Source: Asterochloris sp. CNOR1 (taxonomy: Eukaryota; Chlorophyta; Trebouxiophyceae; Trebouxiales; Trebouxiaceae). Taken from it: 64,000 bases of DNA. Each line of letters starts with the position of its first letter. Position 1 is the first letter of the stretch. This document shows, piece after piece, positions 25,401 through 36,813 of this stretch. The stretch covers positions 4,278,001 through 4,342,000 of the forward strand of contig OZ017746.1 of assembly GCA_963969365.1 (NCBI GenBank), given 5' to 3'. A model generated the notes under the pieces. That model searched no databases. It had not been told where the DNA came from and saw only the letters and a list, made by a program, of their open reading frames with translations. A program made the position numbers and the translations under genes.

Positions 25401-26388
25401 CGTCCAGTTTGCAGTGCAGCTGCGTCTGCTGTGGGCCACTGCAGTAGCGTAGTACCCTTCTGAGCTACTCAGGCAATGGCAGATTGCATGTCGTATGACC
25501 TGCAGGGCAGTTGGGCGACGTGATGAAAGAGAGCGCGAGCATAGCCCACACTTTTGCCCGCGCCTTCCTGGCGCGTGTGGACCCTCACAGCAGCTACTTT
25601 GCCCGCCACAGCCTGCACGTCCACGTGCCAGCAGGTGGCACCCCCAAGGATGGCCCCAGTGCAGGGTGCACCATCATCACCGCCCTTCTCTCCCTGGCCA
25701 TGAACAAGCCGGTCAGGCCCGACCTGGCCATGACAGGTGGGTGGCTAGTGTTCTGGGGGCTACCCCTGCTTGTACACAGCTACCATTCAGGTTGCTGGCT
25801 GCAGTTGCGGGTCTGTCCCTGACGAGTGTTGCTGGTGCAAGTCCTTGCCAGAAGTATATGTCACTCCTCAACATATAGAGAGTGGTGACTGCCGCGTGGC
25901 ATACAACTGGCAGGTACAACACAATGAAGAGAGAGAGGGGCCTTGATAGAGCAGTCCTTGCTTGCGCGCAGGTGAGGTGAGCCTAACAGGACGCATCTTG
26001 CCGATTGGCGGCGTGAAGGAGAAGCTGCTCGCCGCGCGGCGCAGCGACGTGAAGACTGTGCTCTTCCCTGAGGACAACCGCAAGGACTATGATGAGCTCA
26101 AAGGTGCGCTGGCAGTCTGAACATGTGTGAGGCTTGGTGTTCTGCTGTTTTGCAGCCGATGCCAGCCCTGCAGGCTCTGCTGTTGCTGTTCAAGACCAAC
26201 CCCAGAATGCTTGTGAGGTCCCAGGACTCCTGGATGGAAACCTTTGCATGCCCTGAAGGCCCCAATCTGCTGTGCAGCTGCAACGCTCACACTCTGACTG
26301 TTTGATTGCAGATGATGTCAAGGAGGGCATCCAGGCCGAATTCATGAAAACATATGATGATGTGTACTGGCATGCATTTGATCCCTAA
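16439..26388 (+). CDS. LON: ATP-dependent Lon protease, organellar
   Basis: Twenty exons: 16439-16620, 16818-16905, 17229-17338, 17539-17678, 18042-18202, 18387-18464, 18837-18989, 19212-19336, 19823-20008, 20457-20658, 21053-21275, 21859-21972, 22233-22336, 22579-22644, 23432-23583, 23910-24106, 24484-24759, 25506-25736, 25972-26103, 26312-26388; 2997 bases, 998 aa. The N-terminus [20 protein letters not shown] is a likely mitochondrial (or dual) presequence, with no peroxisomal C-terminal tripeptide (ends WHAFDP). Order: N-domain ([30 protein letters not shown]), coiled helical region ([13 protein letters not shown]), AAA+ domain with Walker [10 protein letters not shown] and Walker B LVLIDEID, then the protease domain with the catalytic Ser in [11 protein letters not shown] and Lys in [12 protein letters not shown]. 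All key residues are present. Lon degrades damaged and regulatory matrix proteins. Intron 7 has a GC donor (18990). Convergent with the next gene, 172 bp between stops. Confidence 0.96.
20085..20370. repeat. ~84-bp tandem repeat in LON intron 9
   Basis: Four degenerate copies with the core gaggctgcaggagatgtgtg, near 20097, 20181, 20264 and 20349, each followed by cgcaggrgtttc-like sequence and a ggtgactggcaa-like block. It lies immediately upstream of exon 10. Confidence 0.8.
21598..21920 (+). repeat. Tandem decayed copies of the 5' edge of LON exon 12
   Basis: Exon 12 begins GTCACCGGCGAACGTATGTG at 21859. Upstream in intron 11 the same start recurs as gtcacgggcaaacatctgtt (21598), gccacaggcaaagctcatgg (21688, after a tctgcag acceptor) and gctacaggcaaaagcatgga (21771). 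Steps are 90, 83 and 88 bp. Only the last encodes the invariant Lon sequence after 'DVAEIK' ([12 protein letters not shown]), so the direction of decay is clear: the copies are relics, the exon is functional. Confidence 0.85.
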
Positions 26389-26560
26389 GCTGATCCCCCA
26401 TAACTAAGCTCACCCACTCCTGAGCCTTTCATGTACTTCCTGCTGCTCTTACTCTGCATTCCCATTGAATGCTTGTTTTGCGGTGCTGCTTTGCAAGGCC
26501 TCTAATTCATTTGACAGCGTTCATCTGGTGGATCACAGCAGTCTGAGCAAACTGCTTACT

Positions 26561-29500
26561 TCAGCGCGTGGTCATGGCTTTGGACGAGGAGACAGCTCCT
26601 GCCATGTCCTCATTCTCATCTGCAAACCGGAATGAGGCCACCTGCTTGCCAGATGTCTTGCTGCCACCGCTGGAGGCCTGACCGCTCACGAGGCTGCCCA
26701 GGGGGAGGTGCAGCGCAAACCTGCTGCCCTTGCGCTGTGCCTCCTGCACCCAAAGTCACCATGTCAGCATTGGTCCGAGCCATGCCACTTTCAGGCCTAT
26801 TCATATCACCAGCCCTCAGCGCTGAGGGTGTTGACAGCCTTGCAACAACGTGCAGAGACCACAAATGCTTCGAAGTGTGATGCTGTGCATGGGCCCGTCA
26901 TATATTGCCAAGCAGCAGAGCCAGCTCAAAATTGAATCTCAAAGCCTGCTCCTGTGCCCCATCAGTGTATGTCTGGGCCTGCAAAATCTGGCAAGTTCTG
27001 GCAGCTCAGCAGCAGCATTATCCCTTCAAGAATGTTGAGAGATTTAATGTTGAGCTCCCCAGACATGCGCACCGCTCAGGTGCACCCTGGTCCAAGACCT
27101 CTTACACTGCTGAAGGCTCAGGTCCTGGGCATGATAGTCCACGCCTCCTGACTGCTCACCCTCAGCGCAAACATTTCTGCTCATACTCTAGGCTCTGGGC
27201 CCCTTGACAAGGCAACTGTTCATGTGCACACGTCATCTTGATGCTGGACGTGTCACATTGCTCAAAGGGCTGCTCACCTTCCTGGGCTGCTGGTGGAAGT
27301 GAATGGCGTCCTTGGACGGCAATGCCTTGGCCTGGGTGGGCCTCAAAGCCTCCTTGGCTGGCGACACCGCAGCTGCAGCGCTTCCTGTGTCTGCCAAGGC
27401 CTGCAGGAGAGCCACAGGGCCTGAGAGCCTTCCTTGCTGGCGACGCCGCTGCTGCAGCGCCTGCTGTGTCTGCGAGGACGTGCAGGAGCCCTGAAAGAAG
27501 ACCCTGCTGATGTCATGCAGATGTGGTCGTGGCAGTGGCAGCCTGAGTTCCTCCAGAGCATGTGGGTGCTCCCCATTTGCTGTGGGCTGGGAAAGCTGAC
27601 TGAGAGAGCTTTGTATCACGGCCTGGTGGATGCTGGAGATAAGTCAGAGCTGAGTCATGCAAGCCGTGGCAGCCTGCTGTTGCTGAAAGCCAGGGGTTGC
27701 AGGCTTGCAGGGAGGGTCTGCCAGCTGCCGTGTGGTTGCTGCCTGAGGCGTGATGGGCTGCCGGAAGTGCACTGTCGGCATGCGCTGTCAGTGCTGGCAA
27801 CTGGGAGGGCCCCAGCAGGCAGGGTCACATGGCTGCTTGTGTCCCAGATGAGCGTATGCAGCACAGTGACCATCCAGCTCTGCAGGACGGAGCAAAGACG
27901 ACCAACGGCAAACGGGAGCAGCTCTGCTGCCTGTTGATGCTGCCAGCATGACCCCAGCTGACCACCATGACCCCGTCTGACCAGAACTACATCCTGCATG
28001 TGGCATGAACATGGACATCCGGAGTTTGACCGCTCCCCGCATATGGCACCAGCATGGGCGTCCAGCACTGATTCACACACACACTGCATGTGACACCGAC
28101 ATGGGCATCCAGCACTCTACTGCGCCCTGCATTTGGCACAAGCTAGGGCACCCAGGCCCAAGCCTGGATACAGTACACTCTGCATGTGGCACCCGCATGC
28201 ACCTCCAGCATTGGCTCCTGCCGTCTGCAGAGAGTGAAACAACCAGCAATGCCTGATAGATGCATAGGCAAGAAGGTGGCGTCAACACCAGTACAAAAGA
28301 TCCAGATGTGACCTTGCCCCAGTGTCTCTGGGATGCTGCCCTGCCTGAGGCTGCCGTTGGAGGCCACATAGAGCTTGCCTGGTGGGGTGCCGCGCAATCC
28401 TCCTGCCCCCTGCTGCGCGGCGTCATGGCCTCCAGAGTCAGGTTGGACAGCCCGCTGAAAATCCTGTGCTCCGGGTTGAGCTGCTTGGGCGGCGTCCTCA
28501 GGCGGGGCACCTGCCCAGGGCGGGCAGTGGCGCCGCCATGAGCCAGGCTGCAGGCAATGGGTTGCACTCCTCTCACGGTGAGCCCTAGCTCAGGATGCGG
28601 CAGGGACGTGCTCCTCTCACAAGGAATGTTGCAGCGGTGCCAGGCTGCCGACAGTAACATGGTCTCCGCTCACACAGGGCGGAGGGAGCGGAGGTGTCAC
28701 TTTCACAAACAGCGGTGGCAGCGCCTTGCGCTGGGCTGCAGGCAATGTAGGACCCCTCTCACAAACAACACATGCCCAGAAGTAGGGGAGGGCAGTGTCT
28801 GTGCCGCTTGCTGGAATAGAAGCAGCATAGGTGACTCAGCTTGGTGATAGCCACAGGACATCGTTGTGGTGGCAGCAGCAGAGAATGGGGACCACCAGCG
28901 CTTGAAGCGCTGAGCATAATATAGAGGGTCTTGCGCCATGCTGCAGCTTTGCTTGGCGGCCTGGCCAATGGGGCAGAGTTTCGTCACCAAGGGCAAAGGG
29001 GTGAGCATGGTGGCCACAATCAAATGAAGACGACAGCTGCCAGACGCCGATGGGAATGCAGATGCGCTGCCTGCCCAGCATAGCAATGGCAGGCCACTAA
29101 CCTGAGGTCTGCACCAACACAGCCTGTTCCCTGGGGTCTCGCATTGTCTCGAAGGCCGTGCTCTGTGTTGAGCACTTGCCAAACAATGCACAGGGGCACC
29201 AATGGGACCGCAGCCCAGACCTCACCTTGCATCGGGCAGGGCTAGGGGGGCGTCGCTGTGGGCTACGTTTGCCAGCAGGCGAGCCAGACGCTCTGGGGAG
29301 TCTGACACCAGGCGCAGCTGCAGGCAGGCAGGGGTTGTGTGTGTCAGCTTCTGGCAGCGACACTGGGGAGGTGACACTCTGCCCCAAGGGGGTGGCACTG
29401 CCACTTGCCAGGTGCGTCCCCAGTGGGTCTGATGCCGGCGGTGAAGACAGAAGGTAGGCTCTAGGGTGTGTGGTGTGCGTGAAAAGGTGCAGCTGCACAG

Positions 29501-32500
29501 GTGCGAGGTGCTCTATGAGGCTGCCTGCCCCTGTTCAGGGATGTAGCCAGGGCATCGGACACAGGGACCACACCAGGCTGCAGCCATGCAGAGCAAAATC
29601 CCTGTGGACTCTTCGTCAACAGCAATGACTAAGGCTAAACCTTGAGGATTGGGTGTGCAGATGACAGCATTCTACATTGCACAACCCACCTGCTTGCTGA
29701 AGTCCTCGTCCACCTGCGCATGCAGCGACTCCACATTCCTGCAGCATGGAGGGACACAGGCCTGAACATCGACAAAAGTCAGCTTGGCAGAGGCTTGGCA
29801 TTGCCGCCTGCCTCTCCCAGCACAGCCAGGCAGGGTGCACGATGTGCTGCAGCACCTGCATGGCAAACAGGCAGACAGGTCAACTGACTGGACCCACCCA
29901 CTAGCCATTCAAAAAGTCTGTTGTGATTTCATTGGCAAAGCCACATGGGCAAATGGATGCGTGGCTGCTGGCATGCGGAGGCCTGATGCTCAATGTGCTG
30001 CACTGCTACCTGAACGTAAATGCCAACTCACAAATGCATGTCTCAGCGCAGGCCAGGCCAGGGGCATTAGACCTTATGTTGCTCAGCATGCGATGCATCT
30101 CAACATCATTCAGGGAGGCACAAGCAGCCGCACAGGCAGAACACGTCGCTGTGCAACACAGCTCACCTGCTCAAGACATCTCGCTGCTCAGGCCGAGCAT
30201 GCAGAATTACTGGCTACACTGCAGATGGGAGGTTGTGAAGGCATGCCTCACCGTAAGCCAGGCTGCCCCTCCACCTCAGGCAGGTTCTCCAGGCTGTCTG
30301 CTGTGATGTCAACATCCACACCTGCACCAGGGAGCAGATAATATGGGGAGAATATCGCATTGCACATGTCTGTAACACATGTCTGGCTAAAACCGCTTCC
30401 TAGGCACAGGCAGAGAGGCGGCACATAACTCTCATCCTCTCATTGGAAGTTCCGTTTTTGCCTGCTCTTTCCGGCCCCTGAGCTTCTCCAGCAGCAATTC
30501 CGCCAAAATCGCTCCCTGGGCACAGGCAGAGGCACCAAAGAATCCCTTGCCCCCACACGCCATCTGCGCTTCCATCTATGTCTGCTCACCCAGGCCCTTC
30601 AGCTTGTCCAGCAGCGTTCCAGCCGCCATGACCCCCTCGGCAAAGGCTTGGAAGGCCTCGGTCACCTCCTCCTTCAGACGCTCCAGGTGAGTGGCATAGG
30701 CCAGCGCCGCCTCCTTGTTTATCACCTTGAGCTGCTCCACCTGCAGCAGATGTGAGAGATGGGTGCCAGTGCACATGGGCCGGCCTCCTTGTTCATGTGT
30801 GCCTCACTGCACTGTGCTGGGTGTTTGCCTCTGCACTGACAGCCTGGATGCGTCCTGCATCGCTCTCGCACCCAGCCTGTCCGGCAGCGCACTCCCCTTC
30901 TGTTGCAGAGCCTGCTTGAGGTGCACAGTGCTGGCAGTGTCCACTACGACCTCTGCGCTGACAACAAACCAGCCGCTGGTGCTGGCAGACCTGCAGGAGG
31001 GCGCACAACTTGCGGGCAGAGCTGTGGCCTCGCGCAGGGGTGCTCAGCTCGGTGGCTGTCACATCCACTGCTCTTCTCAAGTTCACCGCTACCTTTCTGT
31101 ACCCACCTCCAGCTGCTCCACCAGCAGGCTGACCAGTGAGAGCTAACAGGGCAGGCTCATGTCTAGACTTTAACTGCTGTGTGACATTGCTGCTACACTG
31201 AGGGGGCAGATGTCAGCGGAAACAGCTTGCTCATATGAAAAGTTGAAGAGCAGTGTTGCTGCTTCACCTGCAGGTGGAGTGCAAACTGTCAGCAAAGCTC
31301 GTACATGCGCCAGCATGCCAAGTGTTGACGCATGGCCCATTCTGGAGGGCCAGATCGCAAGTGCGCCTCTGAGTTGATCCACCCCTTCACAGCCTACCTG
31401 CTGCTGGCGCAGCATTCTGCATGGTGAGGCCAGCTGCCTGTGGCTCCACTGCAGCCTGAGCATCACGGCTGCTGATATATGTCCCAGATCGCAGGTGCAC
31501 CCCTACAGCACATCCTTCCATGCCCTTACAGTTACCAAGCCTGCGCAGCCTCTCATGGTGGCAGGCCAGCACCTCAAGGCTGGGCTGCACAACCCCGCCT
31601 CCCACCTGCTGGTGCAAGGGGCCAATCTTGGGCCACCGCCAAGCTCTGGGTACAGCCTATAGAGGGCTGTCAGGTACAGTGCAGGTAGGACTGCAGATGC
31701 GCTCCCTGGAAGTTGTCAATGGCTTGTTTGCCAGTGCACAGCAAGCAGGCGCCCCCCAGCAATAGAGTCTTCGCACGTGGTGCATGGTGCCTCTCACGCC
31801 CGGCAGGCCCTGCAGGAATAGGTCAGGGACTCGTGACACAGTCGCCATAATGGCCCACCTGCTGGCGCAGCGTCCCGTTCTGGGAGGCCAGCTCCTCATG
31901 GCTCTGCTGCAGGCCCATGTGGCGCTCCTCGAGGCTGGCATGCTGGGTGGTCAGCGCCGCCATGCGCTCCCTGACCTGGGCAGCGTCCTCAGCCAGAGCC
32001 TCCTTGGCGCTGCTCAGCTGCTGGGCCATGGCCTCCAGCTCCTGCACCTTCTGCGTCTCGCTGCTGTGGGCCTCCCTCTCAGCCTGCAGGGCTCGTTGGA
32101 CATCCTGCATGAGACGAAAAGGACGATGAGCTTGGGCCAGCAGGGACCTACTGTTGCAATCTTTGCTGTGGGCCTCCTACTTGGCCTGCAGGCCTCGCTG
32201 AACCTCCTGCATGAGAAATGGCTGGAGTGGTGAGATGTGGCCAGCGGCGATGAGGCTGCAGGGCGCAGCTGTGGGACTTGGTGGCCTAAGACTTTCGATC
32301 GCAGACTGCGCTGAAAGCAGCATTGCCGCCCTGGGCCTCCACGGTTTGCGAAGCTTGTTGGATACCCTGCAGACATAGAGCACAACTAAGCTCATCAAGT
32401 GCCAGCACAGGTGTGACAATGCTTTTGAAGGCCTACTTCTTGGCCTGCGGGTTCCAGGAGTGCGTGGTGCGACCGCTTGCTAGAGGCAGCGCCCTTGCAG

Positions 32501-33386
32501 AGCCTGCTTGCTGCGTGCCCTGCATGCAGAGGCAAGCTCTTGTAATGGTTGGATGCAAACTTGATAGTTTTGCAGGCTGGGGGGTTGGACAAGGCCACAG
32601 CTGCTGCTGCTGTCCTCTTTTGCATCTGTAGGGGTTGGGGAACGGCCTGCATGGGGCCTGTGTGTGAAACATAGGGCTCGCAAGATGTGCTGCACAAAGC
32701 TTGGGTGTTAACAAAGGTTTCAAGAATACAAGCCGTCGCTGCCATGCATTTTCCTCAGTATCAAGCTGTCTGGGCGCTCCTGCAATGATTGACATTGCCG
32801 CTTTGCTGACTCACCGGTCTCACCACTTTCACAATGACGTGCAGCAGTGACAAAGCTCAAAGGACTGCCACAGAACTTGATCCCTCAGGCTTGCTTAGCC
32901 CAGCCTGTCCAGCGCTGTGCAGTTGAATGACTTGTGTCCCGTAGGGGGATGTGCAGGAAGTGCAGGAATTGACGGCGCACGCTGCCAGCACAAAGTTGTT
33001 GCCTGAAGCCTGGCTAGATCAATCTTTGGACCACTTTGCGCTGTGAAGTCGCAGCAGTCAGCAGTGGAGCGCAGAAGGTTGTCCTGCGCAGGCAGTCAGC
33101 CTCAGCACCAATTCGTTCTGTGCGTTGGGATTAGTAGCATCATACCTTGCAGCAATGACGCATACAGGAGCCTGGGAGCGGTGGCGCACATTCAGATGGT
33201 GCAGACAGGAAAGCTGCGACACTCTGCAGCCAGTCCTGCACGAACATGTACCTGCAGCAGCCTCTGCAGCTCGTGCTGCCGCCTGAGCACCTCGTTCTCG
33301 TCCTGCACAGGCTCTTCTCTGCCTGAGATCCGCTTCACCAGCTCCACTGCAGCAGCGCCTCCCATGACAGCCAGCAGGAAGGCCAT
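26561..33386 (-). CDS. Unrecognised membrane-anchored coiled-coil protein
   Basis: Exons placed on the minus strand: 33386-33252, 32104-31859, 31142-31107, 30740-30590, 30321-30252, 29738-29690, 29317-29226, 29160-29102, 28510-28379, 27400-27278, 26743-26561. Phases agree throughout except between 29102 and 28510, where one exon is missing. It begins MAFLLAVMGGAAAVELVKR, a single hydrophobic segment, then a long coiled coil (VQELEAMAQQLSSAKEALAE and following). A helical region (KEAALAYATHLERLKEEV), segments such as LRLVSDSPERLARLLANV and a low-complexity tail ending SSSKAMTTR follow. The intron after 28379 uses a GC donor (CAG|GCAAGC). An N-terminal anchor with a cytoplasmic or stromal coiled coil suggests a tether or scaffold; this is inference. 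No known family was recognised. Confidence 0.65.
27278..27490 (-). repeat. Duplicated 5' edge of the exon at 27400
   Basis: The exon starting at 27400 (ALADTGSAAAAVSPAKEALR) is preceded on its own strand, 79 bp upstream, by a copy reading LADTAGAAAAASPARKALRP in a different frame. The step of 79 is not a multiple of three, and the copy's ctcctgcac has lost the AG acceptor that the real exon keeps (ctcctgcag). Confidence 0.8.
32080..32370 (-). repeat. Two decayed upstream copies of the coiled-coil exon starting at 32104
   Basis: The exon begins DVQRALQAEREAHSSE after tcatgcag. Upstream on the same strand a copy starting at 32206 reads EVQRGLQAK, stop, EAHSK, also after tcatgcag. A third starting at 32366 reads GIQQASQTVEAQGG after tctgcag. 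Spacings are 102 and 160 bp. Both copies keep an AG acceptor. Confidence 0.82.
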
Positions 33387-34253
33387 GATGGCTGATCGCC
33401 ACTCGGGAATGTGCAGGAAGCGCCAACAGTGAAGATTTGACTGGCAAGGTTGACTTGTGGTCTTGCATATCCCTGTAATTGAAATCTCAGATCAGGCTCT
33501 GTTGCAACAGTAACAAAACTGCCTGGACCAGCAGGGCAACTGCAGTCAAGAGTCGAGAAAAAGCTTTTGCCCTTACAAATGCAAAATGGTGTAATGATGT
33601 ATGCATTGTCTATCATCATTCAGGTGTGTCTGATAGCACTTGGCATTCTGCGCACAGGGTACACTTTGAGCACTTGGCAGATTCAGCATTTGGGGAAGCG
33701 ATAGCTGCTCATGTCTCTGCAAATCAAGGCTCTCCGCTGGGAACAGGTAACATAACAATGCATGCTGGGGGGCCTAAAGGGGTAGCTAGACTGTAGATGG
33801 GAACTAGTGTATGGCAAAAGGTTGAGTCTCCGGTCAATCAGTGATCATCACCCAGGGGCAAAAAGTGTCTCCATGACGAAATCGTTGTGAGGGGGCATGC
33901 CTGGGATCACTGAAAGACTGACCTTTAGCTGTCTATGCTATACTTTCACTTGCAGTGCTGACTGAGCAATACTAAGTGGGACATGTCGCAACATGGTGCC
34001 AGGCTCGGAGGGACGTCTGAGACATGACACTGGAGTGGGTGTGCGTTCGACTGTGTCCATTGGCTACCTGGGAGGCTGCATGTAGTGCACAAGTAGACTA
34101 ATATTGCTTCGGCTGACTGAGGGTGGTGGTTTGTTGCCAGGAGCCAGAGGCGTGCCGGTGCACATGGTGGCAGGTTTCCTTTGGATGGCTCATGCTGTGC
34201 TCCCATAGCCCTGTTGAGCCCACTGCGCTCCTGGTGGTGATCTGGATTTGTGT
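33387..34253. other. Intergenic stretch between two same-strand genes
   Basis: No supported coding exon. It should contain the promoter of the coiled-coil gene starting at 33386 and the 3' end of the ALBA gene ending at 34254. A short frame upstream of 33386 is continuous with the first exon (HIPEWRSAI before the Met), so an extra 5' exon is possible. Confidence 0.45.
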
Positions 34254-36732
34254 TCACTTCCTGCCGTCATCGCCTGGCAGGTCGCTGCTGCCGCCGCTGG
34301 GCAGGCCGTCGGGAGGCAGCTCGGGGCTGCCTTCATCGCTGCCATCCCCAGGTAGCTCTGGAATGCCAGAGGACGGAAGAGAGCCCTTTGGCGCGAGCTG
34401 CGGGCGACCATCGTCGCCCGGCGACTCGGGACTGCCGTTAGCGCTGCTGTCGCCAGGCAGCGCTGGCTCCCTTGAGGAGGCAGGCGAGTCTTTCAGCGCC
34501 TGCTGGTCACCCCCCAGAGAGCTAGAGGAGTGGCGCGAGGGCGGAAGCCACCCCACGTCCTCGTCTGGCAGCAGGCTGGCGTCCTGACTGGCAGCCATGA
34601 GCTCCTCGAACTCGATGGTCTTGACGAGCACGATGTCCACTTTGGGCTTCTGCCGCATCCTGCAGAGCGCAAGGGAGTAGGATCATCACTTGACAGGGCA
34701 CAGTGCATCGTAACCCATGTGTCCACCTTGGGCCAATGGCTGCACTCCCCAAAAGGCGTCAGTCGGGACGAGGGGTAGACAGGGCCAGAGGCCCTGTCTG
34801 TGTTGGGCAGGGCTGCTGGAATTCAGGTACCACTCCAACAAATTCTTGACTGATGCTGCTGCGTCTGCAGCCTGCAAACGGGAGCTTGACTTCAGCAGTA
34901 GAGCTTGATTTGTACATCCTTCTGCTGGGTCACTGCCTGCAGAGCATCTTAACAAGGTAAAGGCTCAGTGGCTGGTACAACACGATGTCCGTCTCAAATT
35001 CAATTATTTTGGCTGCATTCTGCAGGGTGAGGGTGGGTAGCTGCAGGGGAAAGGCGTAACACGTTTCAAGTTAGGGCAGGAGTAGTACTGGCCAGGACGA
35101 GGGCTGATGGTTGTTTGCCATATACTGCAGAGCAGCACATGACAGTGTGGGTACTCACAGGTCATTAGCACAAACTGGACTAAAACTTGGCAGAACCTGC
35201 AGCACAGGTCTCCAGGCTGGGGAGAACACAGTGACGTCTCCTGAGGCCCCTGCCAGACCCTGCAGAGTAACAAGCAGTATGAGCATGGATAGAAGTTTGG
35301 CAGTCAGGAACGCAAGTGGGCCCCTTGAGATTGAGCTGCGCCCTGTAGGGTTTGGGCAAGGATTTCTGAGAGGCATGGCTTTTAATGTGAACGCAGAACT
35401 TTCCTTTGACCCACTGTTGTATCCTGCAGCACTGGGAGCCAGCTGATTAGCGACACCAATAAGCTCTGGGTGACTGAGCCTTGTTGACTTCCTGTAAAGG
35501 GGACTCAGCTGCTGCAAAAGCCTGAATGCCCACCCTGAGCTTGAGCCAAACGCTTTGCGAAGGCAATTTGAGAGGCGTAATCAGCTTTTGTGGGCGCTCA
35601 GCAGCCTCTGTATGGCAGCACAGGGGGCTGGGTTCATCTTTGGTGGATGCCCGGCAAAAACGCAGTGTAGATAGCGTCATGTGCCTCAGCAGGTGCATCC
35701 AGGCTGCTGTCTTGTGTACTGCCTGCTGTCTAAAATGGGATGGCAGCAAAACCTGGGTGGAGTTGCAGATGAGAGCTGCAGAGCTAGCAGGGTGCATGAC
35801 AGGCAGAATGAACAGCAGGCGCTGCTGGCAGTGGGTCGCTGACAAAACCCTCCCACCAGTCAGGCGGGCAATACACGCCAACAGAGTGGACCTGTTGCGG
35901 CAGCAGCTTGTGGCACTGCCAGCCCCAGACAAGACAAAGCGCGCCACAGCTGTGCGCCATCATGCCCGAGAGATTTGATGCCGATGCACTGGGAGGCTGG
36001 CAACCACCAGGCGCATGCACTTTGAAGCCTGTGAGGCTGCTGCGGCAAAGCCAGGTGCTCATGGCAGCAGTGCATGTCCCCACCTGTGCTCGTCCCCAAA
36101 AACACCCAGCGCCGTTCTTATGCTCTCCTCACGAGCGAACCCTCTGGCCTTCAGAATCTCAGCCACTGCAGCAGGCAGCCATTGCTTACTGTTGGGCTGT
36201 GGATCCTGCTTTGCCTGCCTTCCAGCGGGGCAGTACAAGTTGTAGTCGTGCAGAAGCTCGTCAAAGTTGCAGGTCAAGCACCTCTGCACAGCGATGTGAG
36301 GGCTGCTTGCCAGTTGGGGCGCCCACCTGTGACCATTGCAGAGATGGCTGTCCCCAGCGCCGACAGCTGCACCTGACCATGGTCCTGCAAGCACCTCTTG
36401 GCCTTATTCAGGTAAGAGGTTGGCCAGTGGCCGCTGGACACCAGGATCCTGCAGCAGCAGGGGAAAGTGCAACCCTGGCCCTGGATCACAACACAGCAGA
36501 AGTGGACACCAGCGGGTGCGCAATGGGTCAACTCTTCGTGGCTTCACGCTGGGCTGTAAGTGTGCAGGCACCTGGGGCAGTGTTCTGCATCCAGCTCCAG
36601 GGCGTCCACACCATCAGCCAGAGGCTGAACCTCCCCCTTCAGAGGGCAGGTTTCAGCCTGCTGCTGTGCTGGCTCCTTGCCGGCGGCAGTGCTGCTGCCT
36701 GCCCGCCCACCCTTATTGCCCTCTTCCTCCAT
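34254..36732 (-). CDS. ALBA-domain nucleic-acid-binding protein, long paralogue
   Basis: Exons: 36732-36572, 36448-36327, 36165-36084, 34659-34254; 771 bases, 256 aa. After a ~50-residue Gly/Glu/Gln-rich N-terminus, the ALBA fold is complete: RILVSSGHWPTSYLNKAKRC, then VQLSALGTAISAMVTVAEIL, KARGFAREESIRTALGVFG and RMRQKPKVDIVLVKTIEFEE. The C-terminal ~110 residues are acidic, Pro/Ser/Gly-rich and disordered (repeats of the type LPGDGSDEGSPELP), not the RGG tail common in plant long ALBAs. ALBA proteins bind RNA and DNA, in eukaryotes often as mRNA-regulating or RNase P/MRP-related factors. Intron 3 is long (1424 bp). The donor and acceptor phases (2, 1, 2) match those of the paralogue at 38506. 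An in-frame Met at 36762 would add ten residues. Confidence 0.9.
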
Positions 36733-36813
36733 GCCAGCCCTAGCCTGCCTTGGGCTCTGCATATGTGTACGTCATGAAATATCTCACGAATGCAGCAGAC
36801 ACACGGCAGGCGA

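Noticed and set aside
29780-29850. Exon VLQHIVHPAWLCWER on the minus strand
   Set aside because: The exon ending at 30252 (phase 2) joins directly to 29738 (phase 2); including this segment would need an extra GC donor and a phase mismatch on its 5' side.
30793-31086. Minus-strand frames VDVTATELSTPARGHSSARK and SAEVVVDTASTVHLKQALQQ as extra exons of the coiled-coil gene
   Set aside because: The exons at 31142-31107 and 30740-30590 join in phase without them, and the two frames could not be linked to each other. They may be relics; left out of the model.
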